Below, in pieces: positions 56,301 through 62,530 of a stretch of DNA of 64,000 nucleotides. The DNA lies in contig DMMY01000031.1 of NCBI GenBank assembly GCA_003452935.1, positions 7,380 through 71,379 of the forward strand, in the 5' to 3' direction. The translations under genes were made by a program, and so were the position numbers. The stretch comes from Elusimicrobiota bacterium (GTDB lineage: Bacteria; Elusimicrobiota; Elusimicrobia; UBA1565; UBA9628). Below the pieces are notes generated by a model that saw nothing but the letters and a program-made list of their open reading frames with translations, was not told the origin of the DNA and searched no databases. Position 1 is the first letter of the stretch, and every line of letters begins with the position of its first letter.

Positions 56301-57277
56301 TCTTTACGAAAGATGCCCGCTGAGGTGGGGAGATGAACCTTGCCATTGAAGATCGTCGGCTCTCCAAAAGATCCGAGAAACTCGCGTTTCACGATCGGCG
56401 TGGTTTTGGCGCCATGAATCTCGTAAATCGTGCCTTTTTTGGCATAGACGTAAAGATTCCCGTCGAATTCATGATATCCTGTGATAAAGGAAGCGTCCTT
56501 CAAAAGAAGGTCCCAGCCGTCCCCTTGGCGGCAGAAAAGCCCCTTGTCGGTGAAAGCATAGGTCCCGTAGCGGGTCTGCGTTAGAGAATAGACTTTTACG
56601 CCGGGAAGATCGTCGATGAGGGAGTTCGATAGCCGCGCCTCGATGAGCCCGACGGCGTCGGTCCCGAGCTGGTGGACCTTGGCCAGCGCCTCGGCCATGG
56701 CGGTCTCAAGCCTCGCCGCCGGATAATTCCTGAGCCAGGCCGCTGTCTGCGAGGCCCATTGCTCGGGCTTTCGGCTTTTAAGCGCGAAAGGCAGGTCTTG
56801 GGCGATTCGGTTTTGCAGCAACGCCCACAGTTCCGGGCCGGATTTTTCGAGGCCGGCGGTTCTGGGCGCGGCGCTCTCTGTTTGTCCGGCGACGACCGGC
56901 TCGGCGTCCGTGGGCCGTCCGGCATTATCGTAAGCCTTGTCGAGATTCTGTTCCTGGTCCCGGCCTTGAGGCCGCACGATTCCCTGGATGGCCGGCGCGG
57001 CCGCGAGCCGGTCGAAGACTTTTTCGGCTTCAAAAAAAACCGGGGTGGCGGCTTGCGGCGTCGCCGGTGCAGGGGCCTTGGGAGGCGCTAGCGATGGGAT
57101 ATAGGCGGGCGCTGGGAGAGAAAGCTTCAGCCCGGGGCGCGGCGCGAGCTGCAAGATTTTTCCCGGGCCCAGGGGGGTGATCCGCGCCTTGATGCGGACG
57201 GTTGTTTGCGCGACGGTGCCTGGCACCGTTATGCACAGCGCGAGGCTCAGGACGACGGGGAATATTCGAGCGGTCAT
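53393..57277 (-). CDS. Exported propeller protein with NorD/CobT-like metallopeptidase-like region and VWA domain
   Basis: The product has 1294 residues. A signal peptide (V-V-L-S-L-A-L-C-I-T-V-P-G-T-V-A-Q) is followed by a helical region (about 140-215), a beta-propeller (about 220-570) and the operon's shared motif at 597-610 (G-S-I-V-D-D-G-G-R-T). A region like NorD/CobT proteins comes next: H734-E735-V-A-H738 then H-L-E-D-I-R-V about 30 residues later. A Gln/Lys-rich linker (about 960-1030) leads to a VWA domain with MIDAS D1116-x-S1118-x-S1120 and F-A-T-D-E-G. Known NorD and CobT work with MoxR-type ATPases NorQ and CobS. It is the last gene of the operon and overlaps its neighbour by four bases. 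Peptidase activity is possible but unproven. Confidence 0.85.
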   Translation of the reverse strand: MTARIFPVVLSLALCITVPGTVAQTTVRIKARITPLGPGKILQLAPRPGLKLSLPAPAYIPSLAPPKAPAPATPQAATPVFFEAEKVFDRLAAAPAIQGIVRPQGRDQEQNLDKAYDNAGRPTDAEPVVAGQTESAAPRTAGLEKSGPELWALLQNRIAQDLPFALKSRKPEQWASQTAAWLRNYPAARLETAMAEALAKVHQLGTDAVGLIEARLSNSLIDDLPGVKVYSLTQTRYGTYAFTDKGLFCRQGDGWDLLLKDASFITGYHEFDGNLYVYAKKGTIYEIHGAKTTPIVKREFLGSFGEPTIFNGKVHLPTSAGIFRKDGHNQWEQLLDIKAAWSTAQLGETLFAGTNDTVLRKSETQTQWEPVLRDLTATNMVDFLGKLYIFGFNHANDRYELYEVDENGATRPADLPIDEDIHGLVQAGKSLYLLIGKNLYMRERDGWTLLVEETPQVADYIEGSDIYIRATAQGKHGIFRCSGGECVWIHDDAGGVSGVIKYADKSYFGTSNGLYEARGKAWKSLYQGPVSGVVETGNNIYIGTESGIKRFSPAKALPKGWKLRILDDIAARVEQAVEAPSAAASSAGEPFSSAEDGSIVDDGGRTIFSGLAQAARSAARMLGARLPAEPEESEKQDINSLPLDAQIDALMDKYGVPEGDRAMRKRLTMQVVTRVRTDIHLFAHADDVRVDFGQWWTTDQNDPSLKTIFIPLEDIFVRAVDDTGAMEAVGAAMHEVAHYFITRPDLAHPLAPKYLLTSSPEANNLLYQHLEDIRVNTWLLLAQPGLAPYFDAIYEQMWPENIEDARRTRQARESLLARSILRIKPRGEAERDWMPPHQQFANAIIYHWRHPEAEPDFLTDPMAKDYFHKTLDAIEEVRRTHPSSVGGRLLEAMTSKAAHEALEIMDREIFPYYAQLIKKSKDDLDEMKKAGSQVKKNPGHCPNQPSQGGNSKDTASGQGSPQGDEIDQMDKDLAEAMRSQGDKKRGTVPQGKKPASKTKGKPGAKEGEGNKKNAWRERRDKIIQNEKKIRQGMTSYEKYKLRAEELGLIGKVDGIVKRLLLPTKHARLSRQFYYEGDEPDMNKYYDDMAQGHYDTPIMRRWSRKIRRSAKISLVLDISGSMGSLTEAMNSPLDSALLGIVSWIEVCQRNGLDFEVILFDEKQTIAHPFGKTVKRDSKQDIVRQIIAAKGGSTAIGAAFKLALDRIIKQPATHRFVIFATDEGQNTGESPEAWKTLAAKNKIVTMAMVMGTQPADYEKHFDYAVRVPQAKDFPALLLGVLQKAIRAVMGPLGFLR

Positions 57278-60200
57278 GGACGCTTCTTCCCGGACCCGCT
57301 GAAGATGGTCCTGCCGTCATCGTCTACGATGTCGCCGTCCTTGTTGGAAAAAAACGGCTCGGAAGCCGTTGCCGCGGGCTTTTTGTCCTCGGACGCGGAC
57401 TCCCCGGCGATTATGTCTCCGATCTCCTTGAGGATTCGCTCCTTCCAGTCGCGGGGCGCGGCAGCAGGCCCCATGGCGATCTCCTTGACTCCGTCTCGGG
57501 TCCCGATGAATAGTCCGTTCTCGTGGCTCAGAACCCCGCGGATATATGGCTCATGGTTGATTTGCGTCCAGGGGCTTCGATCTATTTCGTAAAGACCCTT
57601 GTCGCTGCTCAGGAAGCGTTTCCCGGCGCGCTGCGCCGTGCCGTATATGATCCCCACATCGTCATGTATCCGCTCCCAACCCGTTCCGGCGTTCCGGTAG
57701 AGTCCTTGGCCTCTTCGCATGTAGAGCTCTTTGTCGTCGTTAAAGTCCGGCCGCATAGAGAAGAGGTTGTCTAGAACAGGGATCCAGCCTTGCGGGCCGA
57801 GTTCAAAGAGCGAGGATCCGGCCAGAAGATAGAGGCTCCCGGCGTGAACGATGAGTTTTTGCATGTCCGGGATCGCGAAGTGCTTCTCGCTGCCGTCTGG
57901 AGCCAGGATGTGCACGTTGTGCGCGAGGTTGTCGCCTGTTACATAAAGCTTCCCGCCGTGGCTCGTCATTTCGTGGACTTTTATGTTGGGAAAGAACAAA
58001 GACCAACCTTCGCCCTGGCGTTTGTATATCCCCTTGAGCGTGCCGACATAGAGTTCCCCGTTGACTTCAGCCAAGCGCCAGGCCTCTTGAAGGCCCGGGA
58101 CCTGTTCCCAACGGCCTTGGCCCGCGTCGCGGAATAGCCCGGCGTGGCCCGCCGGGAAATAGGTTTGTCTGTCATGGCGGATCGGCGCCCCGAAAAACGC
58201 GGCCGGAGCGATGAGCGTCTTATGGGCTCCGGCGATTTCGTAAACGGCTGCGCCGTCTCCGACATAAAGCTTGCCGTCCAATTCATGTATATCGTTCCCG
58301 ATCTTGACCTTGCCCAGCAGAGGTTCCCAATGCTTGTCCTGGTAGAAATAAAGGCCGTTGCTGGTGACGGCGTACATGCCATGTTTCGTGCTGAAGAGAT
58401 GGAAGACGTAGCCGTCCAGGCTGCTGGCGACCAGGTCTCCATTCAACAACGAGATGATTTTCGCCGGGATCTCGCCGGCCATGCCGTGGACCTTGGCGAA
58501 AGTCTCGGCAAGGACCGTCTCTAAAAAAGAGGCCGGTTCGTTTCTGAGCCGCTCGCCCGCGGCCTGGCGCCATTGCGCGGCTTGGCCGGATTCGAGGCCC
58601 AGCCCCAGGGCCCGATCGATGAGGGATTCCAGAGCTGACCAAATATCCGGCCGCGTCTTGCGGGAGCGTTTTGCGGTTTTGGCTGCGGTCTTGGCCGCTC
58701 CTTGCGGCATGGCGAAGCCGTTGAATATGGCCCTTCCGGTTTCATCATCGACGATTTCGCCTTTTTCGTTGCTCGAATAGCCGTCGCCCGGCTTGTTCGC
58801 GGTCTCTTTTGCGGCCTGATTTTTACGGGCAATCGTTTCCTCGATTTCATCGAGAAGCCGGGCTTTCCACCCATCCGGGATTTTCGGGACGGTGAGTTCC
58901 TTGGCTCCTGACTCCGTCGCTAGGAATAGATTGTCGCCTTGCTTGTAGATGCCGCGGATTGATTCCCGCTGGAGCAGCCGTGTCCATCGCTCCCCCGCGA
59001 CTTCATAAAGTCCGGAGCGGGAAAGGATATAACGTTTCCCGGCGAGATCAACAATGCCGTGGATCGGTCCCGGATCCTCATGGATTTTTTGCCATTGCCG
59101 TTTTTTGCAGCGGAAAAGACCATCCTGGGTCCTGACCAGAAGCTCCCGGCCGTGGATGAAATGCTGGCCTCCATTCGGACTCGAGACACGGCTGAGTTCC
59201 AGCGACCAGCCGTCCGGGCCGAGCCTGTAAAGATTGGATTGCTCAAGGCCATAAAGCTGCCCGTCGAATTTGAATATTTCATGGGGAGCAAAATCGCAGG
59301 AGCGCAGGTCGTCATCGGCGTCGAGTTCATGCAGATGAGGCTTCCAGCGGGGCATGTCGACGCTGCTTACGTATATTTTCCCCAGATGCTCAATGACCTG
59401 GATGATCGCGCCGTAGTTTTTCAGCACCTGTTTCCAGCCGCGCCCTGCTTTTTTGTAAAGGCCGGAATGATCTCCGGCAAAAAGGTTGTCGTGGACATGG
59501 AAAAGCCTGGTTCCTGCCGCTTTGACGTTCTGGGATGGCACCGGCCGCCAGTTGCCGGGGCTGGCCTCTTCGAGGAGGTTCGCCCATCCGAGGGGGAGAT
59601 AGATTTTTCCTTTATGACGGACCGGCTCGTCAAAGCGCTCCGTCGCGGCGATGCGCGTCGCCTGATCTCCGTGAACCCGGAAGACCTGCCTGTCGCTGAA
59701 AACATAGACACTGTCGTCAAGAACGTAGGGGCCGTGATAGGACGTGATATTCTTGAGCAGGCTTATCCACTGGCCGTTTTTGAAAAAATACAGCTCTTCC
59801 TTCGCGACCGCATAGATGCCGGTCTTGGTCCGGATAAGGCGATCGATGAAAATCCCGGCCAGGCTGTCAATCGTCGTCGCGCCCGAGAAAAAACTTGCGA
59901 CAAGGTCCTCGTCTTGCGCGCTGAGGCCGTGAACCTGGGCCAGGGCCTTGGCCATGGCCGTCTCAAGCGGGGCGGCGGGATAATTGCGCAGCCAATCCGC
60001 GGTGGCCGAGGCCCATTGGCTGGTCTGGCCCGGCTGCAGCGCGATTTTCAATTTGCCGGAAATCTCGCGCTCCCATTTGCCCCATAAATTGGAGACGGAT
60101 TTTCTCAGGCGCGCCCGCCTCGGCTGCGCGTTGAGTCCATCCTGGGCCAGGGCAGAGCCGTCAGCCTTTGGCCTTCCGGCCTGATCGTAGAGCGCATCGA

Positions 60201-60618
60201 GATTCTGGGCCGCGTCCGGATTCTCCGGCTTGGCCAACCCTTGGATCAGCTCATTGCTTCTCAAGCGTTCCCAGGCTTGGGCTGCGGCGGCAACTTGGGC
60301 CCCGGGGGAGGCGCTGGCCGGGGCCTCTTCGGGGGCCGGGACAACGGATCTTAGGCCTGGGATAAGCTCGACCTTTGGGAGTAGTTCCAATTTGAACGTT
60401 TTGGGGCCGCTCAATAGCTGAGGAGAGGGAAATTGTCTCGGAGCGCGCAGAGCGGCCGCGAGCCCGGCCGAGGCTTGCCCCAAGTTCGCGGCCTTCATCT
60501 TGATGGGAACCGCGCGCTGGGCGCAGGCCTGATGGAGGTCGCAACCGGGCGCGAGTCCGATCAGGCTGAGGGCCAGGAGCATGGCCACGGCGCGTTTATG
60601 GCCCTGAGCCGCGGTCAT
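57274..60618 (-). CDS. Exported double beta-propeller protein
   Basis: The product has 1114 residues with a signal peptide (V-A-M-L-L-A-L-S-L-I-G-L-A-P-G) leading to H-Q-A-C-A-Q-R-A-V-P-I-K-M, which the next gene upstream shares almost exactly. It consists of two complete modules of the operon's type. Each has a helical segment (W-A-S-A-T-A-D-W-L-R-N-Y-P-A-A), a propeller with blades such as I-Y-K-R-Q-G-E-G-W-S and L-Y-K-K-A-G-R-G-W, and the short motif. The motif occurs at 620-634 and again at 1095-1108 near the C-terminus. It probably arose by fusion of two single-module genes. Blade sequences (G-x-L-Y-V-x-x-x-x-G-I-Y-K) resemble Kelch/two-component-regulator-type propellers. Confidence 0.8.
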   Translation of the reverse strand: MTAAQGHKRAVAMLLALSLIGLAPGCDLHQACAQRAVPIKMKAANLGQASAGLAAALRAPRQFPSPQLLSGPKTFKLELLPKVELIPGLRSVVPAPEEAPASASPGAQVAAAAQAWERLRSNELIQGLAKPENPDAAQNLDALYDQAGRPKADGSALAQDGLNAQPRRARLRKSVSNLWGKWEREISGKLKIALQPGQTSQWASATADWLRNYPAAPLETAMAKALAQVHGLSAQDEDLVASFFSGATTIDSLAGIFIDRLIRTKTGIYAVAKEELYFFKNGQWISLLKNITSYHGPYVLDDSVYVFSDRQVFRVHGDQATRIAATERFDEPVRHKGKIYLPLGWANLLEEASPGNWRPVPSQNVKAAGTRLFHVHDNLFAGDHSGLYKKAGRGWKQVLKNYGAIIQVIEHLGKIYVSSVDMPRWKPHLHELDADDDLRSCDFAPHEIFKFDGQLYGLEQSNLYRLGPDGWSLELSRVSSPNGGQHFIHGRELLVRTQDGLFRCKKRQWQKIHEDPGPIHGIVDLAGKRYILSRSGLYEVAGERWTRLLQRESIRGIYKQGDNLFLATESGAKELTVPKIPDGWKARLLDEIEETIARKNQAAKETANKPGDGYSSNEKGEIVDDETGRAIFNGFAMPQGAAKTAAKTAKRSRKTRPDIWSALESLIDRALGLGLESGQAAQWRQAAGERLRNEPASFLETVLAETFAKVHGMAGEIPAKIISLLNGDLVASSLDGYVFHLFSTKHGMYAVTSNGLYFYQDKHWEPLLGKVKIGNDIHELDGKLYVGDGAAVYEIAGAHKTLIAPAAFFGAPIRHDRQTYFPAGHAGLFRDAGQGRWEQVPGLQEAWRLAEVNGELYVGTLKGIYKRQGEGWSLFFPNIKVHEMTSHGGKLYVTGDNLAHNVHILAPDGSEKHFAIPDMQKLIVHAGSLYLLAGSSLFELGPQGWIPVLDNLFSMRPDFNDDKELYMRRGQGLYRNAGTGWERIHDDVGIIYGTAQRAGKRFLSSDKGLYEIDRSPWTQINHEPYIRGVLSHENGLFIGTRDGVKEIAMGPAAAPRDWKERILKEIGDIIAGESASEDKKPAATASEPFFSNKDGDIVDDDGRTIFSGSGKKRP

Positions 60619-62528
60619 TGGCCTTCCTTGGAGCCGGGATGGTCGTCCCCGGAAAAAATGGACCTGCCGGTCTCTTCATCGATGATATCGCCTTTCTCGT
60701 TGGTCGAATAACCGTCGCCCGGCTTGTCCGCGGTTCCTTTTTCAGCTTGATTTCTCCGATCCATGCTGTCCGCGATTGCATCGAGAAGCCGGTCCTTCCA
60801 ATCCAGAGGCAATTCGGGCCGGACCAACTGCATGAGCTCAAAGGGGGTCCCTACGAAGAGGCGGTCGCCCTCTTTGGCGACGCCGCTGATCGGCCGGGAG
60901 CCCAGCAGAGGCGTCCAGGAAATTCCGTCGATCTCGAATAGCCCTTTGATCGTGTAGGCGTAGAGCTTGCCCCGGTATTCGATCATGTGGTAAATCGTCC
61001 CCACGTTGTCGTGGACGCGAAGCCAGCGGCCATCCTTGAATCTCATCAGGCCGCGGCCCGTCTGCACGTAAAGCTCTTTGCCGAACACATAGGCTTCGGC
61101 TCCCTTGAGGTCATCGACTTGGTCGAGGACGCGCGTCCAGCCCGAAGAAACAAGCACGTAGAGCTTGTCTCCGGCCAGATCGTAAAGCCTGCCGTCGAAT
61201 TCGAAGAGCTTGCGCGAGTCGGCGTGCTCGGGCAGGGGGATGGGCCTTGGCTGGCCATTCTTTTCCAGCATGAGAGGAAAATATTTAAGCTCCCACGAAT
61301 TGAAGCCGATGGAATAAAGCCGGCCTTGGTGCTCGATGAAATCGATATGGCCGCCGACGCCGATCAGCAGGGGCTGCGCCTTGATTTGATCCCAGCCGTC
61401 CTGCGTTTGTTTGTATATGGACCGGTTCGCTCCGGCGTAAAGGTCCTGGCCGACGGAGATCAGTTTTTGTACCGGCACGAGAGTGGGCGGACGGATGCTT
61501 TCCCATTCGCCTGATGGATTTTTCACGTAAAGGCCGGCGGTGTCCACGGGCAAATAGGTCTTGCCTTGGTGAAGGACCGGGGCCCTGAAAAAGTCCCCTT
61601 CCCCGGCGACCAAGGCCTGGTCGCCCTTGACCTCGTAAATGAGTTTCCCGTCGCTGACAAAGAGCCGGTCGCCTAGGACTTCGACGCCGTGGTTGGCCCA
61701 GACGTTGCCGACCAAAAGTTCCCAGTGACCATTTTTCAGGATGAGGAGCCCGCTTTCCGTGATCGCGTAAAGGCCGGCCGTTGTGCGGATGAGGCGATGG
61801 ACGTAAGCCCCGGGCAGGCTCTCCAGCGCCGCATCGCCGGAAAAGAATCTTTCGGCCAGGGCTTGCTCAGCCGCGCCGAGGCCGTGAACCTGGGCCAGGG
61901 CTTTGGCCATGGCCGCTTCCAAGGGGGTAGCCGGATAATTGCGCAGGAACTCGACCGCGGCTTCGGCCCATTGGCGCGTCCGGCCGGATTGGAGCTTGAT
62001 TTTCAGCTTGACGGCGAGCTGTCGCTCCAGTTGCGCCCATAAATCAGGGGCGGCGTTCTCCGGACCCTGGCCCGCCTGAGCCGGGGTGGAAGCGTCCGCT
62101 TTTGGGTTTCCGGCCTGGTCGTAAAGCGCATCTAGATTTCGGGCCGCGTCCGGGTTCTCCGGCTTGGCCAACGCTTGGACCAGCCCATTGCCTCGCAATC
62201 GGTCCAAGGCTTGGGCTGCGGCTTTGAGCGTGGGGATTGCGGGGGATACTCGGACTTTGGGCGCGGCGCTATCCGGGGTTTCTGCGATGGCCGGGACAGC
62301 GGATCTTAAGCTTGGGATAGGCTCGATCTCGGGGAGTTGGTTCCATATGAGCGTCCTGGGGCTGCTTGTCAGGCGAATGGAGGAGGCGTGCGTCAAATTC
62401 GCGGCCCTCATCTTGATGGGAACCGCTCGTTGGGCGCAGGCCTGGTGAAAGTCCAAACCGGGAAGAAGCCCCAGTTGGATGAGGGCCAGAGGGACGGTAG
62501 CGGAACGCTTGGGCAAGCGCTCAAACAT
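60615..62528 (-). CDS. Exported single beta-propeller protein
   Basis: The product has 637 residues from the ATG at 62528, two bases after the upstream stop; the longer open frame runs into the previous gene. A signal peptide is followed by H-Q-A-C-A-Q-R-A-V-P-I-K-M, then a Pro/Ala linker, a helical domain (W-A-E-A-A-V-E-F-L-R-N-Y-P) and a propeller (about 230-580) with repeated Y-x-I-T-E-S-G-L and L-Y-A-G-A-N-R-S-I-Y-K. The shared motif G-D-I-I-D-E-E-T-G-R-S-I-F-S-G ends at residue 627. It overlaps the double-propeller gene by four bases. A 146-base segment is identical to the neighbouring gene. Confidence 0.8.
   Translation of the reverse strand: MFERLPKRSATVPLALIQLGLLPGLDFHQACAQRAVPIKMRAANLTHASSIRLTSSPRTLIWNQLPEIEPIPSLRSAVPAIAETPDSAAPKVRVSPAIPTLKAAAQALDRLRGNGLVQALAKPENPDAARNLDALYDQAGNPKADASTPAQAGQGPENAAPDLWAQLERQLAVKLKIKLQSGRTRQWAEAAVEFLRNYPATPLEAAMAKALAQVHGLGAAEQALAERFFSGDAALESLPGAYVHRLIRTTAGLYAITESGLLILKNGHWELLVGNVWANHGVEVLGDRLFVSDGKLIYEVKGDQALVAGEGDFFRAPVLHQGKTYLPVDTAGLYVKNPSGEWESIRPPTLVPVQKLISVGQDLYAGANRSIYKQTQDGWDQIKAQPLLIGVGGHIDFIEHQGRLYSIGFNSWELKYFPLMLEKNGQPRPIPLPEHADSRKLFEFDGRLYDLAGDKLYVLVSSGWTRVLDQVDDLKGAEAYVFGKELYVQTGRGLMRFKDGRWLRVHDNVGTIYHMIEYRGKLYAYTIKGLFEIDGISWTPLLGSRPISGVAKEGDRLFVGTPFELMQLVRPELPLDWKDRLLDAIADSMDRRNQAEKGTADKPGDGYSTNEKGDIIDEETGRSIFSGDDHPGSKEGQ
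61918..62063 (-). repeat. 146-base segment identical to 63855-64000
   Basis: It encodes the helical domain of the single-propeller protein and is base-for-base identical to the end of the window, in the same orientation at an offset of 1937 bases. Confidence 0.9.
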
Positions 62529-62530
62529 GA

